Source: an uncultured Oscillospiraceae bacterium (lineage in GTDB: Bacteria; Bacillota; Clostridia; Oscillospirales; Acutalibacteraceae). From it: a stretch of DNA of 64,000 nt. The notes below the pieces were generated by a model. That model saw only the letters and a list, made by a program, of their open reading frames with translations, had not been told where the DNA came from and made no database searches. The position numbers were made by a program, and so were the translations under genes. The number at the start of each line of letters is the position of its first letter. The first letter of the stretch is position 1. Below, piece by piece: positions 1 through 9,097 of the stretch. The stretch is taken from positions 4,541 through 68,540 of the forward strand of contig URKX01000008.1 in assembly GCA_900548545.1 (NCBI GenBank), read 5' to 3'.

Positions 1-843
1 TTTATGAGCGAGGAGATCTACCGCAACCTGGTGTGCTCGGTGGACCATGCGGCGCCGGAAAGCGTGCACCTGTGCGCGTATCCCACCTATGAGGAAAGCT
101 GGGTGGACAAGAAGCTGGAGGCCGACATGGATGAGGTACTGCGGGTGGTAACCCTGGGGCGCGCTGCCCGGAACCAGGCCAACCTGAAGAACCGCCAGCC
201 CCTGCAGGCGCTGTACACCGACGCCGACCAGGGCCTGGGCGAATTGTATCAGCACATCATCAAGCAGGAGCTGAACGTGAAGGAGATCCAGTTCCTGACG
301 GATATGTCCCAGTTCACCGCCTACACCTTCAAACCCCAGTTGAAGATCCTGGGCAAGAAGCTGGGCAAACAGCTGGGCGAGGTGCGTCAGGCGCTGCAAG
401 AGCTGGACGGCTCCGCGGCAAAGAAAGAGCTGGACTCCACCGGCAGCCTGAAGCTCTCCCTGGCCAGCGGCGAAGTGGAGCTGGCACCGGAGGAGCTGCT
501 CATCGACACCGCCCAGAAAGAGGGCTACACCTCTGTTTCCGACCGCGGCCTCACCGTGGTGCTGGACACCGCCCTCAACGACCAGCTCATTGAGGAGGGC
601 TTTGTGCGGGAGATCGTCAGCAAGCTGCAGTCCATGCGCAAGGATGCCGGGTTCAACGTCACCGACCACATTGAAGTCTATTGCCAGGGCAACGAGAAAG
701 TGGCCCAGGTGTTTGCAGATAACCAGGATTCCATCCTCCACGACGTCCTGGGCAACGCCTGCCACATGGATACCCTGGACGGCTACACCGCCTCTTGGGA
801 CGTCAATGGCCAGCAGGTCACCTTTGGCGTGAAGCGGGTGTAA
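1..843 (+). CDS. ileS: Isoleucine--tRNA ligase, C-terminal part (5' end outside window)
   Basis: This is the last 280 or so residues of a class I aminoacyl-tRNA synthetase that charges tRNA-Ile in the cytoplasm; the catalytic HIGH and KMSKS regions lie left of the window. What is visible is the anticodon-binding helical domain, which opens with SEEIYRNLV and APESVHL, followed by a C-terminal domain with VREIVSKLQSMRKDAGF and VTDHIEVY. These phrases are typical of the IleS clade with the longer, eukaryote-like C-terminus. The reading frame is open from base 1, so the ATG at position 4 is internal and not a start. The stop is followed at once by a strong hairpin terminator, so the transcript ends here. 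ValS or LeuS is unlikely given the APESVHL phrase. Confidence 0.9.
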   Translation, partial: FMSEEIYRNLVCSVDHAAPESVHLCAYPTYEESWVDKKLEADMDEVLRVVTLGRAARNQANLKNRQPLQALYTDADQGLGELYQHIIKQELNVKEIQFLTDMSQFTAYTFKPQLKILGKKLGKQLGEVRQALQELDGSAAKKELDSTGSLKLSLASGEVELAPEELLIDTAQKEGYTSVSDRGLTVVLDTALNDQLIEEGFVREIVSKLQSMRKDAGFNVTDHIEVYCQGNEKVAQVFADNQDSILHDVLGNACHMDTLDGYTASWDVNGQQVTFGVKRV

Positions 844-861
844 ACGCAAGAGCACAACAAA

Positions 862-892
862 AGGGCCGCCCCTTGTGGAACGGCCCTTTTTG
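862..892 (+). terminator. Intrinsic terminator of ileS
   Basis: The arms AGGGCCG and CGGCCCT are followed by a run of five T residues, 18 bases after the ileS stop. Confidence 0.85.
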
Positions 893-899
893 CTGCCTT

Positions 900-1874
900 T
901 TATGCGAAGACGTATTTCTGTTCTGTGCGCCAGGCTTCGTAAGCGCCCACCATCAGTTTGGTCAGGGCCACGGCTTCGTCCATGCCGCTTTCAATGGTGC
1001 CTCCCACGCCGCAGCAGGCGGAAAGCCAGGCATCCACCGGCATAGGGGAGGAGGCGGGCAGGTCTTCCAGCTCCACCACCTTGCCATCGGTTTCCGGGCA
1101 GCTGTACTCCAGCTTGTTGTTGTGCACCAACAGGGAACCCTGGGTGCCGCTCATTTCCAAAATGTACCCGTTGCCCGTGGTGACAAACCCGGTTTCGGAT
1201 ACGCCGATGGCTCCGTTTGCAAATTCGATGACGGATACCGCGTTGTCCTCCACGCCCCGGCCTGTCACCTGGGTGAACTGGGAAACGATGCTTTTGGGCT
1301 CGCCCAAGAACCAGTGGAGGGTGTACATGGGATGGGCCCCCAGGTCGATCATGGCGCCGCCGCCTGTCTGGGCGGGGTCATAGAAGTGGGGGGGCAGCCA
1401 CCCGGCAGAGCTGCCGTTGTGGGCGTCCCGCACCCGGGCGTAAGTGATCTGGCCCAGCTTGCCGCTTTCCACCAGGGCTTTGGCGGCCTTCAGGGTGGGC
1501 CAAGTCTTGTGGGGATAGGAGATGGCAAATTTCACGCCGCTCTCCTTGACAGCTTGGGCGATCTCCTGGGCGTCCTCGTTGGTGAGGGCCAGCACCTTTT
1601 CGGTGAAGATATGTTTCTTTGCTTTGGCGGCTGCCAGCAGCACCGCTTTGTGCTGGCTGGTGGCTGTGGTGACCTGCACGCCTTTGATGGAGGGGTCCTC
1701 CCAGATGGCATCCAGGTCCGGCTGGAAGGGGATGCCCAGCTGCTGGGCCATGGCCTTGCCCCGTTCCTGGTTGTCATCCCACAGGCAGGCAAGCTCCCCC
1801 TGGGGGTTGTTCAAAATGGCTTCCGCGTACTCGTGGGTGTGGACGTGCCACGCCCCAATGACAGCAATCTTCAT
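900..1874 (-). CDS. Gfo/Idh/MocA family NAD(P)-dependent oxidoreductase
   Basis: The 324-residue protein starts with a Rossmann strand (MKIAVIGAWHVHTHEYAEAI). A second domain carries GGGAMIDLGAHPMY, the typical substrate-side segment of glucose-fructose oxidoreductase and inositol dehydrogenase relatives, and an EKV in place of the usual EKP motif. Such enzymes oxidise or reduce sugars and cyclitols with NAD(P); the substrate cannot be read from the sequence. The start at 1874 is chosen because GGGAGGAA lies just upstream; a longer frame beginning at 1919 lacks a ribosome site and adds residues unlike the family. The gene stands alone, convergent with ileS. The nucleotide-binding loop reads GAWHVH rather than the textbook GxGxxG, which is common in divergent members. 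Confidence 0.85.
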   Translation of the reverse strand: MKIAVIGAWHVHTHEYAEAILNNPQGELACLWDDNQERGKAMAQQLGIPFQPDLDAIWEDPSIKGVQVTTATSQHKAVLLAAAKAKKHIFTEKVLALTNEDAQEIAQAVKESGVKFAISYPHKTWPTLKAAKALVESGKLGQITYARVRDAHNGSSAGWLPPHFYDPAQTGGGAMIDLGAHPMYTLHWFLGEPKSIVSQFTQVTGRGVEDNAVSVIEFANGAIGVSETGFVTTGNGYILEMSGTQGSLLVHNNKLEYSCPETDGKVVELEDLPASSPMPVDAWLSACCGVGGTIESGMDEAVALTKLMVGAYEAWRTEQKYVFA

Positions 1875-2052
1875 CAGTTGTTTCCTCCCGGAAAGAAAAA
1901 TTCGCTTATACCATAGCATCCCGCTCTGCGGAATGCAAGAGGGAATTGAAAAAACAAGATGCCCGCCTGAAAGGCCGCGGGGGAGGGTTTGTGCGGTCCA
2001 ATGGGGTAAGGGGGCCTTCCGGGGCGAGGATCCCCTCTGCGCGGCCGGAGAG

Positions 2053-2087
2053 GTAAAAAGGGCAGGGGCTTTGAAAGCCCCTGCCCT
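2053..2087 (-). terminator. Intrinsic terminator (minus strand)
   Basis: A near-perfect hairpin (GGGCAGGGGCTTT / AAAGCCCCTGCCC) is followed on the minus strand by TTTTTA. It lies just past the stop of the membrane protein at 2103. Confidence 0.8.
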
Positions 2088-2102
2088 GGAGTATCGAAAG
2101 AT

Positions 2103-3407
2103 TCAAAAACGAAGAGACAGGTGGATGATCACTTCCCCGGACGTGCCGGAAAGGGAAAGCTTCCCGCTGTAGCGCCCCACGATTTCCCGGGCGTTTTCCA
2201 GCCCATGGAGACTATCGTCTTCCTGGCCTTCCTCAAATAGCCAGGCCAGCGTTTGGGAGAGGGTCTTCCCCTTCCAGTCGAAGGGGGCTTTTTGGGGCAG
2301 TTCCCCCGAGTAGACCACTTCCATAGTCAAGGTGTCCTCCCCCGGGAAAGCGGCAAAGTGGATGTTCCGTTCCCCATCGTAGAGGGCGGCGTCCCCGCAG
2401 GCCCGGCTGAGAAGCTCGCTGGTGAGCACACAGAGTTCCGCCGTGGAGAGAGGTGTCTCCCCGGTGACGGCGTTGCTTTCAAAGTGGATGTGGTTGTGAG
2501 AGGCAAATACCGCTTTTGACGCGATGACAGCGTTTAGATAGGGGTTCTCACTGTAGGTATGGAACAGGGGGGAGGAGGACACGTTTTCCTTAAATACGGA
2601 AGCATAGCGGGGGACCATCTCCCCGTTGCCGTCTTGAAGCATCACGTTCACCGTGTCCAGGGCGTATTCACCTTCCTTCCAGCCCGCCTTGGCCTCTTTA
2701 ACGGCAGCCAAAGTGTCGGCGTAATCGCCGGCTTTCATGTCCAGCAGCCGGGAACGGGAAGCATCCTGGGCGGCCCGTTGAATGTACTGGCCGCCTTGAT
2801 ACAGGGAGCGGAACGCGAAGATCACCGCCAGGAACAGCAGGGTGGCAGCCAGCAGCCGTGCCCCGGGAATGTGCACCCGGAAGAGGAAGTCTACCCGGCC
2901 GTTGGCAACGCCGCAAATGCCCAGCTGTACCAGGGACATCCCAATGAAAAAGGCAGAAGGCCCCTGGCCGCTGAACAGCTGGTAAGGGTGGTAGAGGCAC
3001 AGCCCCAACAGGGCAGCCAACAGCACCTGGCCCAGAACGGCGGCAACCCCCGCAAAGGCGCCCGCGGTGGGGAAGGGCAGCGCGCCCAAGACAGGGGGCA
3101 AGAAAGCCTCCAGATAAAAATGGCAGGAAAGCGCTAACAGCGCCACATAAAATTTTTGCAAAAAGTTGTTCCGCGAGAGGAACACCGAAGCGGCAAACAG
3201 CACCAAAAGCCCTCCCGCTACACCGTAGGAAGGCCCCAGCGTTTTGGCGACGATCCCTCCCACCCCCAGGGCAATCAGGAATCCAACGCCATAGCAGGCC
3301 ACAGTGACCCACAGGCGGAAGCGGTCTTCCAACAGGACAAGAAACAGCCCTGCCGCGCAGAGCAGTGAAATGGCAAGATCCGTCACGATGAGCATCCCCT
3401 TTTCCAT
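2103..3407 (-). CDS. Membrane protein with degenerate GHKL ATPase-like domain
   Basis: A protein of about 434 residues. The first 210 or so residues form six to seven hydrophobic segments, and a short linker leads to a cytoplasmic C-terminal part of about 220 residues. That part resembles the ATPase domain of AgrC/LytS-type kinases: ELCVLTSELLSRACG sits where the N-box is expected and HGLENAREIVGRYSGKLSL where the last G-box is expected. The ATP-binding Asn of the N-box is replaced, and no phospho-accepting His is evident in the usual place, so kinase activity is doubtful. It may be a pseudo-kinase sensor. No response regulator lies beside it. Two ATG codons (3407 and 3395) are possible; GGAAAAGGGG lies directly before the second. 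The family assignment is an inference from short motifs. Confidence 0.6.
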   Translation of the reverse strand: MEKGMLIVTDLAISLLCAAGLFLVLLEDRFRLWVTVACYGVGFLIALGVGGIVAKTLGPSYGVAGGLLVLFAASVFLSRNNFLQKFYVALLALSCHFYLEAFLPPVLGALPFPTAGAFAGVAAVLGQVLLAALLGLCLYHPYQLFSGQGPSAFFIGMSLVQLGICGVANGRVDFLFRVHIPGARLLAATLLFLAVIFAFRSLYQGGQYIQRAAQDASRSRLLDMKAGDYADTLAAVKEAKAGWKEGEYALDTVNVMLQDGNGEMVPRYASVFKENVSSSPLFHTYSENPYLNAVIASKAVFASHNHIHFESNAVTGETPLSTAELCVLTSELLSRACGDAALYDGERNIHFAAFPGEDTLTMEVVYSGELPQKAPFDWKGKTLSQTLAWLFEEGQEDDSLHGLENAREIVGRYSGKLSLSGTSGEVIIHLSLRF

Positions 3408-3645
3408 GCTTGGTCCCAAGAGAAGCGCCCGCCAAACAGGAGGAAACCTCCCCGCGGGGCTAACTGCGAATAGTATAACATATTCTGTTATGGGAAACAA
3501 TTTCTTTTTTCCCTATTCAGCTTTTGAAGGGAGTGGGAAATCCATTGACAGCCGGGGTGCGGGTATTGTAAGATATGGATTGTAAGACGCGAGTTTGTAA
3601 GATACTAGTGGTGAAAATACCCAGGGGAAAGGAGGGAGCGGCTGT

Positions 3646-4617
3646 ATGAAAAAGCGTTGGGCCTTTGTGGGGGCTGCTTGTTTGCTGGCCGCCCTGTTTT
3701 TGGTGGGCGTGTTGGCTGTGGGCCGCACCACCCAGTGGTTTGGGTTGGAAGTCTTGGCAAAGGGCGCATCCCCCGCTTGGGAATACAGCTATTCCACCAT
3801 CTGGGACCCGGAAGTGAATTCGGTGGACGCTCTGGACATTGGCTGGGGCAGCGGCCCGGTGGAAGTCCGGGCGGGCCAAGGCGCGGTGATCACCGTGACG
3901 GAATATGCCTCCCGCCCCTTGGAAGAGGCGGAACAGCTGGTGGTCTCCACTTCCGGCGGGGCGCTGAAAATCCGGTGGGACGGCAGTATCGTGCCCCTGG
4001 GCCTGCTGCAAGCTTGGGAAAAGCGCCTGGTGGTGGAAGTGCCCCAGTCGCTGGCGTCCCAGCTGGATGAGCTTCGATGCCGGAATTTTTCTGGTGATGT
4101 GGCGGTTTCCGGGTTCTGGGCGCAAGACATCCAGGTGGCTTCCGCTTCTGGGGATGTGTCCATTTTTTACCTGGACGGGGAAACGGCCAAGGTGTCCACT
4201 GTTTCCGGGAACGTGTGCTGGCAAGGCGGCAACGTGTCCCAGCTGCGGGTGGAGAGCACTTCCGGTGCGGTGGATCTCACCGGGATGGCTTCCCAAGTGT
4301 GCAGCCTGGAAACCGCTTCCGGCCCGGTGCGCTACCAAGGGGAAGGGAAGGAATTTTCTGTGGAAACCGTGTCTGCCCCCATGTGGGCGGGGCTGTCTTC
4401 CTGCCCGGAAGAGGCCGATCTGCGCTCCGCCACGGGGGCCATCTCCCTTTCCCTGCCGGAGAACCATGGCTTTGAGGCGGTCCATTCCAGCATTTCCGGC
4501 AAGTTTTCTTCCCAGTTCCCCGGCGAGGAAGAGGATCAAACGCTCCGCTATAAAACGGGGGGTGCTAAGCTTTCTTTTACCACTACCTCGGGGGATATAC
4601 AGATCAAAAAGCAGTGA
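3646..4617 (+). CDS. DUF4097-type beta-repeat protein, membrane anchored
   Basis: The 323-residue protein has an N-terminal hydrophobic helix (residues 6-26, AFVGAACLLAALFLVGVLAV) that should act as a signal anchor. The rest is a run of short beta-strand repeats with the recurring phrase SxSGDV/TSGAV/ASGPV/ATGAI/TSGDI, the signature of the DUF4097 (putative adhesin/bactofilin-like) domain. No enzymatic residues are visible. In Firmicutes such proteins often sit near PadR regulators or envelope-stress genes; here no such partner is adjacent. GGAGG lies just upstream of the ATG. Its role is unknown, with an extracytoplasmic structural role most likely. The next gene starts only 35 bases later, so the two are probably cotranscribed. 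Confidence 0.75.
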   Translation: MKKRWAFVGAACLLAALFLVGVLAVGRTTQWFGLEVLAKGASPAWEYSYSTIWDPEVNSVDALDIGWGSGPVEVRAGQGAVITVTEYASRPLEEAEQLVVSTSGGALKIRWDGSIVPLGLLQAWEKRLVVEVPQSLASQLDELRCRNFSGDVAVSGFWAQDIQVASASGDVSIFYLDGETAKVSTVSGNVCWQGGNVSQLRVESTSGAVDLTGMASQVCSLETASGPVRYQGEGKEFSVETVSAPMWAGLSSCPEEADLRSATGAISLSLPENHGFEAVHSSISGKFSSQFPGEEEDQTLRYKTGGAKLSFTTTSGDIQIKKQ

Positions 4618-4652
4618 AACAGCCAGGGGATCTAAAACAAAGGGGGCGTTAT

Positions 4653-5516
4653 ATGTACGGCGCAATTTTAGGGGACATCGCAGGTTCCCGGTTTGAGTTC
4701 AGCCGCCCGCAGAATTTCGACTGGAAAACAACCGATTTTTTTGGCGGCATGAGCGCTTATACCGACGACACGGTGCTGACGGTGGCCACCAAGTATGCGG
4801 TGCTTACCGGCACGCCCTATGCCAAGGCTTATTCCATCTTTGGAAAGCGTTATAACCGGGTGGGGTATGGGACCATGTTTAAAAAGTGGCTCAATTCATC
4901 TTCCCAAAAGGGATACAACAGTTATGGAAACGGCGCCGCCATGCGGGTGAGTTATATCGGCTGGCATTTCCCTACCCTGGAAGAGGTGGAGGAGCAGGCT
5001 TGCCTCAGCGCCCTGGTGACCCACAACCACCCGGAAGGGGTGAAAGCCGCCCAGGCCACGGCGGGTGCGGTGTTCCTGGCCCGCACTGGCTCTACCAAAA
5101 AAGAGATCCTGCGGTATTTTCACAAAAAGTTCGGGTATGTCACCTCCACGCCCTTGATGCTGTACCGGCCTTTTAGCCGTTTTGACGACTCAGCCATGGG
5201 GACCATGCCCTTGGCGATCCGGTGCTTTTGGGAATCGGAAGACTGGGAAAGCTGCATCCGCAATGTATTCAGCGTGAAGTGCGATACGGATACGGTGGCG
5301 TGTATCGCCGGAGCCATCGCCGATGCCTATTACCGGGGTACTGGCTTAGAAGAAGAGGCCCTGCTCAAGCGCTTTTTGATCAAGCCCGATGAGCACGGCG
5401 TGTTTGACACGTTTTTGTATGACTGGGCAGTGAAGACGCCGGAACAGGCCCGTAGGGAACAGGAAGAACGGTTGAAAAGGGAGAAAGAAGAAAAAGAGAA
5501 AGGCGGCGTTTTATGA
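4653..5516 (+). CDS. ADP-ribosylglycohydrolase family protein
   Basis: The 287-residue protein begins MYGAILGDIAGSRFEF, contains YTDDTVLTVATKYA near residue 40 and ends its catalytic core with CDTDTVACIAGAIADAYY. These are the metal-binding TDD and DTD segments of the DraG/ARH family, which remove ADP-ribose from proteins, nucleic acids or small molecules using two Mg ions. The start at 4653 follows AAGGGGGCG; an upstream in-frame ATG at 4614 overlaps the previous gene and precedes non-family sequence. The C-terminus is a charged coil (KREKEEKEK). The stop overlaps the next start as ATGA, implying translational coupling. No ADP-ribosyltransferase toxin is recognisable nearby, so the substrate is unknown. 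Confidence 0.85.
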   Translation: MYGAILGDIAGSRFEFSRPQNFDWKTTDFFGGMSAYTDDTVLTVATKYAVLTGTPYAKAYSIFGKRYNRVGYGTMFKKWLNSSSQKGYNSYGNGAAMRVSYIGWHFPTLEEVEEQACLSALVTHNHPEGVKAAQATAGAVFLARTGSTKKEILRYFHKKFGYVTSTPLMLYRPFSRFDDSAMGTMPLAIRCFWESEDWESCIRNVFSVKCDTDTVACIAGAIADAYYRGTGLEEEALLKRFLIKPDEHGVFDTFLYDWAVKTPEQARREQEERLKREKEEKEKGGVL

Positions 5517-6019
5517 TCGTAATAACCTATCAGTCCAAACTGGTGCTGCGTGCTCTCAGAGCGGGGGAAACCTACCGGGCAAAGCCCAACCTCACCCTGC
5601 GGGGGGAATATGACGCTTTGATCGATATGCTGGGGCTTAAATGCGAGTGCCCCATTTTTGGGGTGCTGAAAGGCAAGCGGCAGAATACGGGGGGGAAGGT
5701 GTCCGGCTCGGTGAAGCTGACGCTGGACGTGCCGGATAAATACGTCCACTTGACAGAGTATGGCGTGTGGGCGGATTTCCTCTACGCTTTTAAGTTTTCC
5801 AGCCCGTCCAATTACAAATCCCTCCGGCCGGACTGTGAGGAAGTTACGGTGCGGCAGTATAACGAGATGATGAAAGACCTGAAGAAACAGCGGAAGCCCT
5901 CCCAGTATGAGTGCCCCCAGGTTGTGCTGGAAAAGATCAACCCTGCCTGGCTGGTGCACGCCCATGTGGTGGGAAAAGGGGAAGGCTTTTTGCGCCGGCT
6001 TTTTGGGAAAAAGGGCTGA
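5513..6019 (+). CDS. Unknown protein coupled to the ADP-ribosylglycohydrolase (DUF3841-like?)
   Basis: The 168-residue protein is not firmly recognised. It begins MIVITYQSKLVLRALRAGETYRA, has a middle part LTLDVPDKYVHLTEYGVWADFLYAF and ends in a basic tail (FLRRLFGKKG). The phrase VPDKYVHLTEYGVWADFL recalls the VPDELVLLSDFDLWH stretch of DUF3841 proteins, but this is a tentative match from memory. It has no signal peptide or membrane segment, so it is probably cytoplasmic. Its ATG overlaps the TGA of the ADP-ribosylglycohydrolase, which points to production in fixed ratio and perhaps a joint role. A test for ADP-ribosyltransferase or macrodomain fold similarity would be informative. Confidence 0.6.
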   Translation: MIVITYQSKLVLRALRAGETYRAKPNLTLRGEYDALIDMLGLKCECPIFGVLKGKRQNTGGKVSGSVKLTLDVPDKYVHLTEYGVWADFLYAFKFSSPSNYKSLRPDCEEVTVRQYNEMMKDLKKQRKPSQYECPQVVLEKINPAWLVHAHVVGKGEGFLRRLFGKKG

Positions 6020-6048
6020 ATGCCCAAACAGAGGGGAGCGATCGAGCC

Positions 6049-7548
6049 ATGATGGTGGGAAAGTATATTTTATCCATTGACCAAGGGACTACCAGTTCCC
6101 GGGCGGTGTTGTTCGATGCGTTTGGAGGGGTGGCAGGCATGGGCCAGCGGGAGTTCCCGCAGATCTACCCCCAGCCGGGTTATGTGGAGCATGACGCGGT
6201 GCAGATCCTGCAGACCACCTTGTACGCCATGCGCCAGGCTGTGGAGAAGGCTGGCGTGCGCGCCAGGGACATTGCGGCCATCAGCATCACCAACCAGCGG
6301 GAGACCACGGTGGCTTGGGACGCGGTCACCGGGATCCCGGTGTGCAACGCCATTGTGTGGCAGTGCCGCCGCACCGCTCCGGAGTGTGAACGGCTGCGTG
6401 CCAGCGGCATGGAGGGGTACATCAAGGACACCACCGGGCTGATCATCGACCCCTATTTCTCCGGCACCAAAATGAAGTGGATTTTGGAGAATGTCCCCGC
6501 AGCCCGGGAGCTGGCGGAGAAAGGCCGGCTTCGTTTGGGCACCATTGACGCCTGGCTGGTGTACTCCCTCACGGATGGGGCTTCCTTTGTCACCGATGTG
6601 ACCAATGCCTCCCGCACCATGCTGTTTGACATCCGCAAACTGCGCTGGGACGAAACCATGCTCAAAGAGCTGGGTATCCCCCAAAGCGCCCTGCCCCGGG
6701 TGGCGGAAAGCGGCGAGATCGTGGGGATGTGCAGCGCCGACGTGTTGGGGGAAGAGATCCCCATTGCCGGCATGGCGGGGGACCAGCACGCGGCCCTGTT
6801 CGGCCAGTGCTGTTTCTCTGAGGGGATGGCAAAGAATACCTACGGTACCGGCTGCTTTGTGCTGATGAATACGGGAAGCAAGCCGGTGGCTTCCCAGGAA
6901 GGGCTGCTTACCACCATTGCCTGGAAACTGGGCGGCCGCACGACCTACGCCTTGGAGGGCAGCGCCTTTAACGCCGGCTCGGCCATCCAGTGGCTGCGGG
7001 ACGAACTGGGGCTGATTAAGACCCCCCAGGAAGCCGACCAGCTGGCCGAAACAGTGGAAGATGCCGGTGGGGTCAGCTTTGTGCCCGCCTTTACAGGCCT
7101 GGGCGCCCCCTATTGGGATATGTACGCCCGGGGCGCTTTGCTGGGCATCACCCGGGGCACCACCCGGGCCCACCTGTGCCGGGCTGTGCTGGAGAGCATC
7201 GCCCTGGAGAGCGCCGACCTGGTGCGGGCCATGGAGCGGGAGAGCGGCGTGGCCATCCCGGAGCTGCGTGTGGATGGGGGCGCTTCCCGCAGCCGGTTCT
7301 TGATGCAGTATCAGGCGGACATTTTAAACGCCAAGGTGTGCCGGCCCCAGTGCCTGGAAACCACCGCTTTGGGTTCCGCGATGCTGGCGGGGCTCACTGT
7401 GGGGGTGTGGGACGATCTGGAGGAGCTCTCTTCCCTGTGGCGGGAAAACGCTTCCTTTACGGCCCATTACCTGGAGGAGCGCCGCCAAAGGGATCTGAAC
7501 CGTTGGCACGAAGGCGTGAGCCGCAGTATGCGGTGGGCTGTTAACTGA
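6049..7548 (+). CDS. glpK: Glycerol kinase
   Basis: The 499-residue protein is full length for the FGGY kinase GlpK, which makes glycerol 3-phosphate from glycerol and ATP. Visible are the phosphate-binding DQGTTSSR at residues 11-18, the substrate-region phrase TNQRETTVAWD, GDQHAALFGQ, the adenosine-pocket phrase YGTGCFVLMNTG and DGGASRSRFLMQ near the end. The start is one of two adjacent ATG codons (6049 or 6052) after GAGGGGAG. Frame continuing upstream into the previous gene is ignored. No glpF or glpD lies beside it. Its distance to the preceding gene is only 29 bases, so it may share the transcript of the ADP-ribosylglycohydrolase pair. Confidence 0.95.
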   Translation: MMVGKYILSIDQGTTSSRAVLFDAFGGVAGMGQREFPQIYPQPGYVEHDAVQILQTTLYAMRQAVEKAGVRARDIAAISITNQRETTVAWDAVTGIPVCNAIVWQCRRTAPECERLRASGMEGYIKDTTGLIIDPYFSGTKMKWILENVPAARELAEKGRLRLGTIDAWLVYSLTDGASFVTDVTNASRTMLFDIRKLRWDETMLKELGIPQSALPRVAESGEIVGMCSADVLGEEIPIAGMAGDQHAALFGQCCFSEGMAKNTYGTGCFVLMNTGSKPVASQEGLLTTIAWKLGGRTTYALEGSAFNAGSAIQWLRDELGLIKTPQEADQLAETVEDAGGVSFVPAFTGLGAPYWDMYARGALLGITRGTTRAHLCRAVLESIALESADLVRAMERESGVAIPELRVDGGASRSRFLMQYQADILNAKVCRPQCLETTALGSAMLAGLTVGVWDDLEELSSLWRENASFTAHYLEERRQRDLNRWHEGVSRSMRWAVN

Positions 7549-7592
7549 TGGGAATATGGCGGCCCAGATCCACCGGGGCTCTTTCTCTGCCC

Positions 7593-7621
7593 TTGACTTG
7601 GGCCGCTTCTTCTGGTATGAT
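7593..7621 (+). promoter_or_regulatory. Promoter of hisH-hisF
   Basis: TTGACT and TATGAT are separated by 17 bases, 30 bases upstream of the hisH start. Confidence 0.7.
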
Positions 7622-7651
7622 TGCTTTATCTTGTTAATGAGGTGAAGTGCA

Positions 7652-8269
7652 GTGATCTCCATTATCGACTATGGCGCAGGTAACCTGCAAAGCGTAGAGA
7701 AAGCCTTGCGCTATATTGGCTGCCAGTGCCAGGTGACCGCTGGCCCGGAAACTCTGTTAGGCTCCGCAGGGGCAGTGCTCCCTGGGGTGGGCTCTTTTGG
7801 CGACGCCATGGAGCAGCTTCGCGCCCGGGGGCTGGAAGGGCCTATCCGGGAGTTTGTGGCCTCTGGCAAGCCTTTTTTGGGCATCTGCCTGGGGCTGCAG
7901 ATCCTTTTTGAAGAGAGCGAGGAAAGCCCGGGGGCAAAGGGCCTCGGGCTGCTGAAAGGCCGCATTGTACGGCTGCCCAAGGAAAGCGGGCTGAAGATCC
8001 CCCATATCGGCTGGAACTCTCTACGGCTTCCCCGGCAGGAGGGGCTGTTTGCCGGGCTGGAAGAGGAGCCCTATGTGTACTTTGTCCACTCCTACTATTT
8101 GCAGGCGGAAGAGGATATAGTCACGGCCACAGCAGAGTATGGAGCCACCATTCACGCCGCGGTGCAAAAGGGCAACTTGATGGCTTGCCAATTCCACCCG
8201 GAAAAAAGCGGGAAAGTGGGCTTGCAGATTCTGAAAAACTTTGCTGCCATCGCGGAAAAGGGGGAGTGA
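7652..8269 (+). CDS. hisH: Imidazole glycerol phosphate synthase, glutamine amidotransferase subunit
   Basis: The 205-residue class I glutamine amidotransferase opens with [16 protein letters not shown]. The nucleophile Cys lies in [13 protein letters not shown], and the His-Glu pair of the triad is in CQFHPEKSG. It supplies ammonia to HisF, which converts PRFAR to imidazole glycerol phosphate and AICAR in histidine biosynthesis. Translation starts at a GTG (7652) preceded by GAGGTGAAG. The gene has its own promoter and is followed after 2 bases by hisF. No other his gene lies within this window, so either the pathway genes are scattered or the pair works outside classical histidine synthesis. 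Confidence 0.95.
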   Translation: MISIIDYGAGNLQSVEKALRYIGCQCQVTAGPETLLGSAGAVLPGVGSFGDAMEQLRARGLEGPIREFVASGKPFLGICLGLQILFEESEESPGAKGLGLLKGRIVRLPKESGLKIPHIGWNSLRLPRQEGLFAGLEEEPYVYFVHSYYLQAEEDIVTATAEYGATIHAAVQKGNLMACQFHPEKSGKVGLQILKNFAAIAEKGE

Positions 8270-8271
8270 CC

Positions 8272-9030
8272 ATGTATGCCAAGCGGATCATCCCCTGCCT
8301 GGATTTGAAAAATGGCAGGGTGGTCAAAGGGACCAATTTTGTAGGTTTGCGGGACGCGGGCGACCCTGTGGAGGCCGCCATCGAATACGACCGCCAAGGG
8401 GCGGACGAGCTGGTGCTGCTGGATATCACGGCCTCTTCCGACGACCGGGGGATCATGACGGAGATCGTCACCAGGGTTGCGGAGAGCATCTTCATCCCCT
8501 TTACCGTGGGAGGCGGCATCCGCACCGTGGTGGACTTCACCGGGATTTTGCGTGCGGGGGCGGATAAGGTTTCTGTCAACTCGGCGGCGTTGAAGAACCC
8601 CAGTATCATCCAGGAAGCAGCGTATAAATTTGGCAGCCAGTGCGTGGTAGTGGCCATGGACGCCAAGCGGCGCCCGGCGGGGGGCTGGACCCTGTACTTG
8701 AACGGCGGCCGTGTGGATACGGGCAAGGACGCCGTGGAGTGGGCCAAAGAGGTGGAGCGTTTGGGGGCGGGGGAGATCCTGCTGACCAGCATGGACTGTG
8801 ACGGCACAAAAGCCGGCTATGACTTGGAGCTGACCCGTGCCATTTCGGAGGCGGTGTCCATCCCGGTGATCGCCTCGGGCGGGGCAGGGACCATGGAGCA
8901 CTTCTACGACGCCTTTACCCAAGGAAAGGCCGACGCTGTGTTGGCGGCCAGCCTGTTCCACTTCCGGGAAATCACCATTCCTCAGTTGAAGGAGTACCTG
9001 GCAGGGCGGGGTGTCCCTGTGCGCAAGTGA
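8272..9030 (+). CDS. hisF: Imidazole glycerol phosphate synthase, cyclase subunit
   Basis: The 252-residue TIM barrel carries the two catalytic Asp residues in their usual settings: [14 protein letters not shown] (Asp11 equivalent) and [15 protein letters not shown] (Asp130 equivalent). FTVGGGIRT and [13 protein letters not shown] are phosphate-binding loops. Length and motifs match active HisF. It forms the heterodimeric synthase with HisH, whose stop is 2 bases upstream; the start at 8272 follows GGGGGAG. An in-frame extension back into hisH is ignored. Downstream comes a promoter and two tRNA genes. Confidence 0.95.
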   Translation: MYAKRIIPCLDLKNGRVVKGTNFVGLRDAGDPVEAAIEYDRQGADELVLLDITASSDDRGIMTEIVTRVAESIFIPFTVGGGIRTVVDFTGILRAGADKVSVNSAALKNPSIIQEAAYKFGSQCVVVAMDAKRRPAGGWTLYLNGGRVDTGKDAVEWAKEVERLGAGEILLTSMDCDGTKAGYDLELTRAISEAVSIPVIASGGAGTMEHFYDAFTQGKADAVLAASLFHFREITIPQLKEYLAGRGVPVRK

Positions 9031-9097
9031 TTTTTTGGGGGATGCGGGAGAGGCGCCGGGGGAGGTTTAGAAAAAACGAAAAAAATGAAAAAAGGGA

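Noticed and set aside
4653..6019. DarT-DarG type toxin-antitoxin
   Set aside because: The hydrolase is a DraG/ARH-type protein and not a macrodomain, and the partner lacks the recognisable DarT motifs.
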